From positions 1 to 18,097 of the forward strand of contig JAGRAK010000008.1 in assembly GCA_020434645.1 (NCBI GenBank): 18,097 bases of DNA. Reading direction: 5' to 3'. The notes under the pieces are model-generated. The model saw only the letters and a list, made by a program, of their open reading frames with translations, made no database searches and was not told where the DNA came from. The first letter of the stretch is position 1; each line of letters begins with the position of its first letter. Origin of the DNA: Bdellovibrionales bacterium (GTDB taxonomy: Bacteria; Bdellovibrionota; Bdellovibrionia; Bdellovibrionales; UBA1609). The translations under genes were made by a program, and so were the position numbers. Below are positions 1 through 7,688 of the stretch, one piece after another.

Positions 1-62
1 GATATAGTACATATCTAGTATGTAGCATATCGCACCCCCAATCTGTCGTCGTCAACGACTGA
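1..62 (+). CDS. possible 3' end of an upstream gene (partial)
   Basis: Reading frame 3 is open from the window edge to a TGA at 60-62, and the other two forward frames close within the first 18 bases. The visible residues end in HPQSVVVND. A strong hairpin terminator begins about 20 bases later, as expected after a gene end. Only about 19 codons are visible, so this could be chance. No family can be named. Confidence 0.3.
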   Translation, partial: YSTYLVCSISHPQSVVVND

Positions 63-82
63 AAAAGAGGGGTTCGATTCTT

Positions 83-121
83 AAACCCCGGTTTGCGCCG
101 AGATTGCAGCCGGGGTTTTTT
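83..121 (+). terminator. intrinsic terminator, possibly bidirectional
   Basis: A perfect 9-bp inverted repeat, AAACCCCGG (83-91) and CCGGGGTTT (110-118), encloses an 18-base loop and runs directly into a T tract (TTTTTT, 116-121). This is a textbook rho-independent terminator for a + strand transcript. Read from the other strand the stem is followed by TTTAAG, so it may also weakly end the mtaB operon, whose stop lies about 80 bases away. Confidence 0.8.
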
Positions 122-197
122 ATTTCAATATTAAGACCATGCTGAAGTCAGACTTATTATAGCTGGCGTCCGAGCGTGTCCGTGCTGCTGGCAATAT

Positions 198-1511
198 TTA
201 TAAATTTGAATGAATGTCGGATATTCGACCGGTCAGCGGGAGTTCGGCGCGGCCAGGTGAACCCGAATATATACCTGTAATTTCAACCAAGATTTCTTCA
301 TTATGAGAATCTGATCCTGAAAGTCCCTCAACAACCACAGGCCAATAATCTCGAGCAAGACCACGACCATTTTTCAAAACCAAAACTTTTTTCTTTAAAC
401 CGATTTGTTTTAAGGCCTGATCAAGATAACGTTTGTGACTGAGTTCACGCAGACGTTGAGAACGCCTTGAAACAACCGTGCGCTCATTTTGACCATCTAA
501 TTTCATTGCATATGTACCCGGGCGCTCACTATAGGGAAAAACATGAATGCGTGTCCATGGCAGATTCGAAAGCCGTGAATAGGTATCAAGAAACTCGTCT
601 TCTCCCTCACCCGGAAAGCCGCAAATGACATCCATACCGACAAATGCGTTCGGAACACGCTTTGCAATTTCATTCAATGAGCTTTCAACCTCTCGAGAAC
701 CATATTTACGCTTCATGCCCGTCAGCACCGAGGTTGTCGAACTCTGAATACTCATATGAAAGTGTGGGCAAAGGCGCGGATCTATAAATAAATCAAAAAG
801 CCGATCTGAAATTTCAATAGGTTCAAGACTAGTAAGACGAAGTCGCGGAACGCGTGTATTTAATAATATGTCTTCAATTAAATTTTCTAAACCAAATTCA
901 TAATCTCCGATATGAACCCCAGTTAAAACAATTTCACGAACACCTTGCGCAAGTAAATCTTTAACACGTGTGCGTATCGCCTCAATTGTAAGTGATCGAC
1001 TCTTCCCCCGAGCAAACGGGATCACACAAAATGTGCAAAAACTGTTACAACCATCTTGAATTTTCAAAAAGGCACGGGTGTGCCCCTCTTCACGACCGCC
1101 ACCCTCTTCAAGATCATCTTTTTTAAAAATATTTGATTTGAATATTTTCTCGGTGAGCTCACCACGCAAATGTTTTGATATCAGCTCTTCAAGTTGACCC
1201 TTATGTGAATTGGCCACCACAAGATCAGCTCCAGAAATATTACGAAACTTATCAGTGTCAACTTGCGCCGCACAGCCGGTCACCACCACGACACTACCTG
1301 GATCTTTTGTTTTAATTTTACGAATAGTACGAATAGCCTCTTGCGTGGCTTCGTCAGTTACGGCGCAAGTATTTAAAACGTGAATATGAGATTGATCTTT
1401 TAATAAGTACCCAGCTTTAGTAAAACGACTCTCAAGCAAGCCCGTATCGTAGGTATTCACCTTACAACCGAAGGTTTTAATATTTAAAGAATGCTTTGAG
1501 TCTTTTAACAA
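198..1511 (-). CDS. mtaB: tRNA t6A37 methylthiotransferase (MtaB-type radical SAM)
   Basis: This methylthiotransferase of the MiaB/RimO/MtaB family would add a methylthio group to t6A37 in tRNAs reading ANN codons, using two 4Fe-4S clusters and SAM. Numbering from the start chosen here, the N-terminal UPF0004 domain carries cluster cysteines C16 (FGCKVN), C49 (NTCAVT) and C80 (TGCAAQ). The radical-SAM motif DGCNSFCTFC gives C155, C159 and C162. HFHMSIQSS and a C-terminal TRAM-like segment follow. FGCKVN and CVIPFARGKSRS point to MtaB rather than MiaB or RimO. The longest frame opens with TTG at 1517, but GGAGG abuts that codon. The TTG two codons later (1511) has GGAGG at 6-base spacing and is preferred, giving 437 residues. 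The gene overlaps the end of mnmA by 7 bases and is the last gene of a sulfur-transfer operon. Confidence 0.92.
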   Translation of the reverse strand: MLKDSKHSLNIKTFGCKVNTYDTGLLESRFTKAGYLLKDQSHIHVLNTCAVTDEATQEAIRTIRKIKTKDPGSVVVVTGCAAQVDTDKFRNISGADLVVANSHKGQLEELISKHLRGELTEKIFKSNIFKKDDLEEGGGREEGHTRAFLKIQDGCNSFCTFCVIPFARGKSRSLTIEAIRTRVKDLLAQGVREIVLTGVHIGDYEFGLENLIEDILLNTRVPRLRLTSLEPIEISDRLFDLFIDPRLCPHFHMSIQSSTTSVLTGMKRKYGSREVESSLNEIAKRVPNAFVGMDVICGFPGEGEDEFLDTYSRLSNLPWTRIHVFPYSERPGTYAMKLDGQNERTVVSRRSQRLRELSHKRYLDQALKQIGLKKKVLVLKNGRGLARDYWPVVVEGLSGSDSHNEEILVEITGIYSGSPGRAELPLTGRISDIHSNL

Positions 1512-2611
1512 ATCCAACCTCCACCCAAAAGGACATTCTCTTTATAAAAAACAGCAGCCTGCCCGACCGTTACAGCTCTTTGGGGCTCTGTAAATTTAAG
1601 GCCTATGCGCCCGTTGTCGTATTTTTTAATAATCGCCTCGCTCCCCTTGTGAGCAAAACGAATTTTAGCGCGAACTATATCGCCGTCCTGCGCCTCGCTC
1701 AGCCAATTCAGATCACGCACTTCAAGTTCTGAAGAATAGAGGTCTTTTTCTTCTCCGAGCCAAACTGTTGCCGAGTCGAAATCTATTTTAGCCACATAGG
1801 CGGGTGAACCCGTCGCCACACCCAAGCCTTTTCTTTGACCTATTGTAAAGTTATGAATACCCGTGTGCTCAGATAAAACTTCACCGGTTGAAAGCCGTTT
1901 TATTACACCTGGTTTTAAATTTTTCTTATCAACCTGAGATTCAATAAACCCGGCATAACCCTCTTTACCAATAAAACAAATACCCGTTGAATCTTTTTTG
2001 CGAGCTACCGGCAAACCTACTTTTTCAGCGTAGCTGCGCAAATCAGACTTTTGCCAAGTCCCTACCGGAAACATCAATTTCTCAACAATTTCAGGATCAA
2101 GAGTAAACAAGAAATAGGTTTGATCCTTCCATGTGTCGCTGCTCGTGACGATTACTGATCGACCGGAATCATCTTTTTCAATTTTCGCGTAATGACCTGT
2201 GGCCAAATAATCACAGTTGAGCTCTTTCATTTTTTGAATCAAATGATCAAACTTTAAATAAGTATTGCAGTTCACGCATGGTATCGGCGTTTCGCCCTTT
2301 AAATAGGTCTCTACAAAATTATCAATTACAGCCGTTTGAAATTTTTCTTCGCAGTTGATGACATAAAATGGAATATCTAAATGATCGGCCACTGCTCGAG
2401 CGTCATCTACATCTTGACTGGAGCAACATGTCCCGCTGCTTTCATCCACTTCACAATGATTTTTTGAGTAATCCCAAACCTGCATAGTGACGCCAATAAC
2501 TTCATAACCCTGCTCTTTTAAAATAGCTGCTGCTACAGAGCTATCCACTCCGCCCGACATCGCCAGAAGAACACGACCTTTAGATTTTGAATTTGAGGTT
2601 AAATCATACAT
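1505..2611 (-). CDS. mnmA: tRNA-specific 2-thiouridylase MnmA
   Basis: MnmA activates U34 of Lys, Glu and Gln tRNAs by adenylation and inserts sulfur to give s2U34. The 368 residues are full length for the family. The N-terminal PP-loop is SGGVDSS (19-25). The thiolation cysteines are C115 in PCVNCN, matching the family NPDxxCN position, and C212 in STGICFIG. C112 occupies the Asp position of the E. coli type, a variant seen in other phyla. GHYAKI (139-144) and the C-terminal beta domain are present. The ATG at 2611 overlaps the stop of the cysteine desulfurase gene by 8 bases, so the sulfur donor and acceptor are probably translationally coupled. The 3' end overlaps mtaB. Confidence 0.96.
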   Translation of the reverse strand: MYDLTSNSKSKGRVLLAMSGGVDSSVAAAILKEQGYEVIGVTMQVWDYSKNHCEVDESSGTCCSSQDVDDARAVADHLDIPFYVINCEEKFQTAVIDNFVETYLKGETPIPCVNCNTYLKFDHLIQKMKELNCDYLATGHYAKIEKDDSGRSVIVTSSDTWKDQTYFLFTLDPEIVEKLMFPVGTWQKSDLRSYAEKVGLPVARKKDSTGICFIGKEGYAGFIESQVDKKNLKPGVIKRLSTGEVLSEHTGIHNFTIGQRKGLGVATGSPAYVAKIDFDSATVWLGEEKDLYSSELEVRDLNWLSEAQDGDIVRAKIRFAHKGSEAIIKKYDNGRIGLKFTEPQRAVTVGQAAVFYKENVLLGGGWIC

Positions 2612-3800
2612 TCAGTTTCTCCGTATTATGAAAAGAGCGAAGCCTTGTGACAACCTTCACTAATATCTCAACAAAATGATCAATTTCAGCTTGAGTGGTG
2701 CTCCAGCCGAGACTCACGCGTAAAGATTTCTGGGCCTCTGCTCGAGATAGACCCATAGCCAGCAACACAGGACTCGGTTCAGGGCTGCCGCTTGAACATG
2801 CGGCCCCGGTACTCACTGAAACACCTTCAATATCAAGATTCATAAGTAGGCTCTCTCCATCAATACCCTCAATTAACAGACTTGAGGTATTCGGTAGTCG
2901 ATCAACACCCGACCCCGTCAACTGAACATCTGAAATTTTATTTAAAATTTGGGCTTCCATGTTGTCGCGAAGAGTTTTCATTTGAATATTTTTTTCACTT
3001 ATAATCTCAGGGAGCAAAGCTGCCACATGACCAAACGATGCAATTGATAAAGTGTTTTCAGTTCCGGCACGTCTTGCTCGCTCTTGAGCTCCACCTGAAA
3101 TTAAACTCTTTAGTTGCCCACCTTTTTTGCAAAACAAAACACCGGTTCCTCGCAATGAGTAGAGCTTGTGTGCCGCAAATGACGCGTAGTCGACTTCTAG
3201 TTTCGAAATATCAAGCGGCACCTTGCCCAATGCTTGAACGGCATCCGTATGAAATTTTGCGCCTACACGATGTGCTTGCACACACATTTCAGCTACCGGA
3301 AAAACACTCCCCGTTTCGTTATTGGCATACATAATAGAAACAAGTGCCGTTTTACTTGAAAGCAATTTCGAGTACGTCGCCATATCAATTTGGCCACTTC
3401 GATCAACTTTCAATCGATAAACTCGAGCACCTCGAGCTTCGATATCATCAAAACTTTTCTTCACACTCGGGTGTTCAACTTCAGTTGTAATATATTCGTT
3501 TCGCTCTGACGTGTTGTGAAGCTCGTAAAACCCTTTAATCACATAGTTGTTGGACTCACTCCCACCACTGGTGAAAATCACCTCTAGCGGATGACAGCCC
3601 AACATTTTGGCAATCGCTGAGCGTGCATCTCGAATACGCGTCTTAGGCGCTCTTCCTGACCAATGTATACTTGAAGGATTTCCCCATTCATGCGCCCAAG
3701 TGACCAACTGATCAACCACACTTTGGAGTGGTGGTGTTGTGGCGTTATGATCTAGATAAATCCGACCTCTGTCGTTAAGGGACAAGCTCGGCTTTTTCAT
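2604..3800 (-). CDS. cysteine desulfurase, IscS/NifS family
   Basis: This PLP-dependent class V aminotransferase-fold enzyme removes sulfur from cysteine as an enzyme persulfide. It starts with IYLDHNATTPP (14-24). Other landmarks are the PLP-stacking His110 (EVEHPSV), Asp186 (HTDAVQALGK), the Schiff-base Lys212 (SFAAHKLYS) and the persulfide Cys335 in STGAACSSGSPEPS. The 398 residues suit the family. The short segment after the active Cys (SSGSPEPS) looks more NifS/SufS-group-II-like than E. coli IscS, so no symbol is assigned. No IscU or ferredoxin gene is adjacent. The overlap with mnmA suggests dedication to tRNA thiolation, although supplying Fe-S clusters is equally possible. The upstream barrel gene ends 26 bases before the ATG, and no good Shine-Dalgarno is visible. 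Confidence 0.94.
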   Translation of the reverse strand: MKKPSLSLNDRGRIYLDHNATTPPLQSVVDQLVTWAHEWGNPSSIHWSGRAPKTRIRDARSAIAKMLGCHPLEVIFTSGGSESNNYVIKGFYELHNTSERNEYITTEVEHPSVKKSFDDIEARGARVYRLKVDRSGQIDMATYSKLLSSKTALVSIMYANNETGSVFPVAEMCVQAHRVGAKFHTDAVQALGKVPLDISKLEVDYASFAAHKLYSLRGTGVLFCKKGGQLKSLISGGAQERARRAGTENTLSIASFGHVAALLPEIISEKNIQMKTLRDNMEAQILNKISDVQLTGSGVDRLPNTSSLLIEGIDGESLLMNLDIEGVSVSTGAACSSGSPEPSPVLLAMGLSRAEAQKSLRVSLGWSTTQAEIDHFVEILVKVVTRLRSFHNTEKLNV

Positions 3801-3826
3801 AATGGCCGCACACTAGCATAGGCCTT

Positions 3827-5938
3827 TTAGAAATTAAAGCCCAATCCGACAGTTCCGAAGGCCACAAATATATTAGGGGCAGCATGTGAGAGCGCCTCTG
3901 AAGATCGCTCATCTTTGAATGAATAATTTTTAAGGCCGAACCCCGCCTCGCCATAGAAGTTCTCAGTCCATTGGACTTTTCCATGAAAGTTCATTGCAAA
4001 CATGAAGTTAGAGGCCTGTTGAGCTCTTAAAGCCAGAGGATAATAAATAAACTCCCAGTCCACCCACTTTGGATATCGCATAAATGGCGCTAAATTAAAA
4101 AAATCATCGATTACTTTAGGCATAGATCTCGCCCAAAACACTCCCCCACCAACAACCGGGACAGCAAAACTCAAAGTACCCAATGAATCAGCAGCTCCAT
4201 AATCAAAGTTCATGGCACTCGCAATAGCACCCACGGTGGGGTCTCGACTCCAAATACCTGGCGTAAATCTATATTTTAAGTCAACATTTCCGGCCGCAAA
4301 CTTTTTTAAATCTCCATCGGAGCGTAGAAAAACTTCAAAATATTTTGCAGATACTCCCCACCGCTGCCGACTGTACTTATAACTGTCCCACCCGAGCAAA
4401 CTTTCAAACCAATACTGCCCTGCGATTTCACCCAAGAGAACAAGAGTCAGCTCACTTGTTACGAGTCCTGAAAGTCGCAACCCCAACTCTGCAGGATAAC
4501 CTCGATAGATGTCATACTCAGCTCTCCATTTATTGCCGTTCTCTGTGACATTGAGTATTCCGGTATTGTATTGACCTCTTTGTGGAGCCGGAAAATTCCA
4601 TGAAAACTCATTTTCTGACTCTCTTTTAACCTCGGTGTCATCAGCACTCACTTCAACTGTTGGGTCTACGGCTCCCCGTACCCATACCTTTGAGCCATAT
4701 GTCGACTTAGTCGTCTCTTTCGATAATACAATTCTAGCTTTTGTTGTTGGCAGGGCTTCAAAATCAAAACTTTGTCGAAAGGGCGCCCCACCCTCTCCAC
4801 GCAAGTACAAATAAGGCGCACTCTCTGTTATTGAAGATCTCCAAAATCTTCTAAGATCTCCAATCGTGGGCATAAAGTTTAAAAACCCCCAGTGAACAGA
4901 ATCAGCGAAAAACGACTCTGTGATATCGCCCATTGGTACGTCACCAAACCCAATCACATTTATTTTTTTACTATTCTCATCTTTGACGATATCGACAACA
5001 CGGATTTCTTTTGGGTTCGATACAAATTCAAAATACACTCCACTTTTTAGTAGAGCCGCCAATTTAATTGGCACATCATTATCTAAAAATATAGCCGTGC
5101 CTTTTGCTGTCACCGGCTTATCATTAATTAACACTCGTGGTGTCACATCTTTTGACACAGGAGCTATCTTATATCGACCGGCATATCTTACAAATCGATA
5201 GCGACGTGAGCACACAGCCAAACGGCTACCCTCTTCATCTGAACTTACACAATAACGAAATGGGTCTTTTATTTGAGTGATCGGAACCTCAAAAAAGTTT
5301 TTATGCGATAGTCCAAACTGACTGCGTTGATGCTGTACTGATAAGCTTTGGGGTCGCGCCAACATTAATTTTCGTTTTATATCTTCTATCACGACTTTGG
5401 ATTTTTCAGCTTTTAATTTTTTTTCTAACTCGCTTCGGTTTCTTTCATATAAAACTTTGTTGGTTTGCTCTTCGAGAAGTGTCTTCCAGTCTTCTACATC
5501 GGATGCTGTTATTTTTTTTCTCCAGAGGCTTCGCGCCTTATCATCTAAAATCTCTATGGTTCCGGATTTCACAAAATCTATTGGCCATCTGAAACTAATG
5601 ACATACAGTGAGCCAACCCGCCGAACCACATCTAAGCCAAAATCAACCTCAGTGAACTCACCCACTTCTCTGGTCATCTGCATTGACACATCAGAGTCAC
5701 TTAGAAAGTATGGCCCAAGACGCAACACCGACTCTTTAGTTAAATCGTAATCAATTTTTTGTTTATCTAGTCGTATGTTATTTTTAGCAGGATCAAAAAA
5801 AAGTGAATAAGGAGAAGTCTTCACTGGATTTATTTCTTTATCACCACGAACCCGTATGCCTACAGGTTCATTTGCATATGAAAATGAATAAAAAATAGTT
5901 AAAAATATGACCTGGACTAAAGTCGAAACAATTCTCAT
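3827..5938 (-). CDS. large exported protein, probable outer-membrane beta-barrel with Ig-like domain
   Basis: I do not recognise a named family. The 703 residues begin with a clear signal peptide (hydrophobic core LVQVIFLTIFYSFSYA, cleavage near residue 22). Next come a beta-rich region, a charged helical or coiled-coil stretch at about 150-195 and another beta region with two Cys (C230, C243). An Ig/glucodextranase-like module at about 413-478 contains VRGAVDPTVEV. From about 480 to the end there are alternating aromatic strands finishing in VAFGTVGLGFNF, with the terminal Phe typical of BAM-assembled barrels. The frame stays open 57 codons further upstream, but that part lacks signal-peptide character and would overlap the divergent gene, so the ATG at 5938 is chosen. 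There is no evident Shine-Dalgarno. It heads the desulfurase-mnmA-mtaB string. Its function is unknown; an envelope structural or surface role is inference. Confidence 0.8.
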   Translation of the reverse strand: MRIVSTLVQVIFLTIFYSFSYANEPVGIRVRGDKEINPVKTSPYSLFFDPAKNNIRLDKQKIDYDLTKESVLRLGPYFLSDSDVSMQMTREVGEFTEVDFGLDVVRRVGSLYVISFRWPIDFVKSGTIEILDDKARSLWRKKITASDVEDWKTLLEEQTNKVLYERNRSELEKKLKAEKSKVVIEDIKRKLMLARPQSLSVQHQRSQFGLSHKNFFEVPITQIKDPFRYCVSSDEEGSRLAVCSRRYRFVRYAGRYKIAPVSKDVTPRVLINDKPVTAKGTAIFLDNDVPIKLAALLKSGVYFEFVSNPKEIRVVDIVKDENSKKINVIGFGDVPMGDITESFFADSVHWGFLNFMPTIGDLRRFWRSSITESAPYLYLRGEGGAPFRQSFDFEALPTTKARIVLSKETTKSTYGSKVWVRGAVDPTVEVSADDTEVKRESENEFSWNFPAPQRGQYNTGILNVTENGNKWRAEYDIYRGYPAELGLRLSGLVTSELTLVLLGEIAGQYWFESLLGWDSYKYSRQRWGVSAKYFEVFLRSDGDLKKFAAGNVDLKYRFTPGIWSRDPTVGAIASAMNFDYGAADSLGTLSFAVPVVGGGVFWARSMPKVIDDFFNLAPFMRYPKWVDWEFIYYPLALRAQQASNFMFAMNFHGKVQWTENFYGEAGFGLKNYSFKDERSSEALSHAAPNIFVAFGTVGLGFNF

Positions 5939-5948
5939 AGCTTGTTTA

Positions 5949-5977
5949 ATTTTATATACATAACGGCTACGACACAA
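5949..5977 (-). promoter_or_regulatory. candidate sigma70-type promoter for the barrel-protein operon
   Basis: On the minus strand TTGTGT (5972-5977) lies 17 bases from TAAAAT (5949-5954, five of six matches to the -10 consensus). Transcription would begin around 5942, only a few bases before the ATG at 5938. That fits the absence of a Shine-Dalgarno and hints at a near-leaderless mRNA. The -35 match is only three of six, so this is tentative. Confidence 0.3.
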
Positions 5978-6056
5978 CGAGCCTTTTAGTTTTAGAAATA
6001 GCCTCAACTTAAGACCGTATATATTAAGATAAATCGTTATAAATCCGATACTTTTA

Positions 6057-7247
6057 ATGATGAATTCAACTCCTACTTGGGTACAAGCTTTAAATATCAA
6101 ACCAGCCACTTATGAGGAGTGGTTGCGTCTCTTGCCAAAGCACGAGTCTTTGATATTCACATGTCTACTTAATCATCAAATCAATTCAGAAGATTATTTT
6201 TCATGGGCGAAAGAATATTATGGGCTGGCTTATTTGAATTCTAATTTTTTTGAGCAAAAACCAAATATATCTTTCTGGAAAAAAATAGAACCCGTTGCCA
6301 ATTGGTCTGAGAAAATGATTCCGCTACACGAATGGGATGGAGTAGTTTTTGTTGCCTGCGTCGAACCGCACAGCGAAGTAAAGTGGAGCTTCCCAGTTCA
6401 GTACGTACTGGCAAGCGCTCAAGATCTAACAAAATACTGGCAGGCTCTGCAAAAAAAACAAGATTCTACTGCAACGCCCCCTGACCTCGAACTTCCACCT
6501 GTTCCCACTGATGAGCCGGCTGGTCTAAATTTAGAAAAACTTGAAAAATTAAATGCTCCCCAATCTGAAGATTTTATGGAGGCATTAGCTAAAAAAGTAA
6601 ACGGCAATAAAACACCGGCTGACTTTAATGCCCCAGACAACTTAAACTGGAGTCCCGATAATGGCGACAGTTCAGTAGCAGCACCCGACGGGATGGCACC
6701 CGAAGGTATGGTCATGGCCCCAGTGCCAGCTGCACCAGAGGTAATCACTCCAGACATAACTGTCGCAGCAGAAATGAAAAATACTCAAGATAAAATAAAT
6801 ACGCCCTCGGTAAGCGCAAGCTCTGATCCCTACTCTGCTCTTATACATGAAATGAAAAATTACTTCACCGGCGTATTAATTCTATCTGCACAAAATGAAA
6901 CCGTCGTGCCTGTCGCATGGGATGATGCCTACACTCCTAAAAAAGGTGAAGAAAATAAAAGCTGGGATCTCAACTCACCTAGCGCTCTTCGCATATCAGC
7001 TCGCACTAAACAGCCCTATCTTGGACATATTGTCAGCACCCCAATGAATAAAGAATTTTTTGCAGCTTTTGGGTATAATGAGTTCCCTAAAAAAGTTTTA
7101 ATTCAACCCGTATTGTCTGATGATTATTTAACTCATCTTATTATTGCCACAGTAGATGAGTCGCGAAAAAATCATCAGACACTTCATGAGGGCAAAATAA
7201 TTTCAGAAAAAATGCTAGAATTAGGTCACATAAAAAAAGTTGCTTAA
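6057..7247 (+). CDS. hypothetical protein with degenerate T2SS-E/MshEN-like N-terminus
   Basis: No signal peptide or membrane segment is visible in the 396 residues, so it is probably cytoplasmic. Residues about 15-132 resemble the N-terminal domain of PilB/GspE ATPases: a helical start, YYGLAYLNSNFF, a hydrophobic strand DGVVFVACVEP, then PVQYVLASAQDLTKYWQAL, much like the family's vkfvlAseedi-ali ending. A Pro/Ala/Asp-rich disordered linker follows (about 133-255). A compact alpha/beta C-terminal domain (about 256-390) could be GAF-like. No Walker motif is present, so it is not an ATPase. It starts with tandem ATG codons and a poor Shine-Dalgarno. It is divergent from the barrel gene (118-base gap) and convergent with tsaE, sharing stop-codon bases. 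A role as a regulator or docking partner in a pilus- or secretion-type system is inference only. Confidence 0.82.
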   Translation: MMNSTPTWVQALNIKPATYEEWLRLLPKHESLIFTCLLNHQINSEDYFSWAKEYYGLAYLNSNFFEQKPNISFWKKIEPVANWSEKMIPLHEWDGVVFVACVEPHSEVKWSFPVQYVLASAQDLTKYWQALQKKQDSTATPPDLELPPVPTDEPAGLNLEKLEKLNAPQSEDFMEALAKKVNGNKTPADFNAPDNLNWSPDNGDSSVAAPDGMAPEGMVMAPVPAAPEVITPDITVAAEMKNTQDKINTPSVSASSDPYSALIHEMKNYFTGVLILSAQNETVVPVAWDDAYTPKKGEENKSWDLNSPSALRISARTKQPYLGHIVSTPMNKEFFAAFGYNEFPKKVLIQPVLSDDYLTHLIIATVDESRKNHQTLHEGKIISEKMLELGHIKKVA

Positions 7248-7687
7248 CAAAATTGAGTTTTAAAAATTCGCCCTTGCTCTGTTAACTCAATATTGATTTC
7301 AACGCGCACCCACTGTGGCGAAAACTTTGTCTGCTGCAATCGATCTGCCCACTCAACTATAACCCATGCTTCGGGTTGCATAAAAACATCCCAAAACCCT
7401 GTACTCTCAAGATCAGATTCGCTTTCAATTCGATAAAGATCAAAATGATCTATGTTCATGCCCTTCACTTCATAATTATGATGAATGGCATAAGTGGGGC
7501 TTGAAACTTGTGTGACACCAAGCTCTCCCAGTAAAACTTCTACTGTTTTAGTTTTACCAACACCCAGATCTCCGCTTAGCAAAAGCAAAACACGCCTCTG
7601 CCCCTTTAATTTATTCACAATTTGTTTACAGAAATTATTCAAATCTTCGAAGTTTTTAATTACAGTCGTTTCTGCGTGAGGCGCCAT
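7244..7687 (-). CDS. tsaE: tRNA t6A biosynthesis ATPase TsaE
   Basis: TsaE (YjeE) is the ATPase that works with TsaB and TsaD in threonylcarbamoylation of A37. The 147 residues match the family's usual size. Walker A is SGDLGVGKT (38-46), with K47 where a second Thr is common. SPTYAI (63-68) is the switch-like motif, followed by IDHFDLYRI (79-87) and VEWADRL (111-117), the family's HxDxYR and EW-D signatures. The ATG lies one base after the nnrED stop, so it is probably translated by coupling. The product supplies the substrate that MtaB, also encoded in this window, modifies. Its stop codon shares bases with the stop of the opposing gene. Confidence 0.94.
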   Translation of the reverse strand: MAPHAETTVIKNFEDLNNFCKQIVNKLKGQRRVLLLLSGDLGVGKTKTVEVLLGELGVTQVSSPTYAIHHNYEVKGMNIDHFDLYRIESESDLESTGFWDVFMQPEAWVIVEWADRLQQTKFSPQWVRVEINIELTEQGRIFKTQFC

Positions 7688-7688
7688 C

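Noticed and set aside
71..80. GGTTCGATTC resembles a tRNA/tmRNA T-loop
   Set aside because: The bases after it (TTAAACCCC) do not complete a T stem and acceptor arm, and no CCA end or cloverleaf can be drawn.
143..165. Short inverted repeat AAGTC-T-GACTT region as a minus-strand terminator for mtaB
   Set aside because: The loop would be one base, the stem five bp, and there is no T tract.
5939..6109. 57-codon N-terminal extension of the barrel protein
   Set aside because: It would bury the signal peptide internally and overlap the divergent gene.
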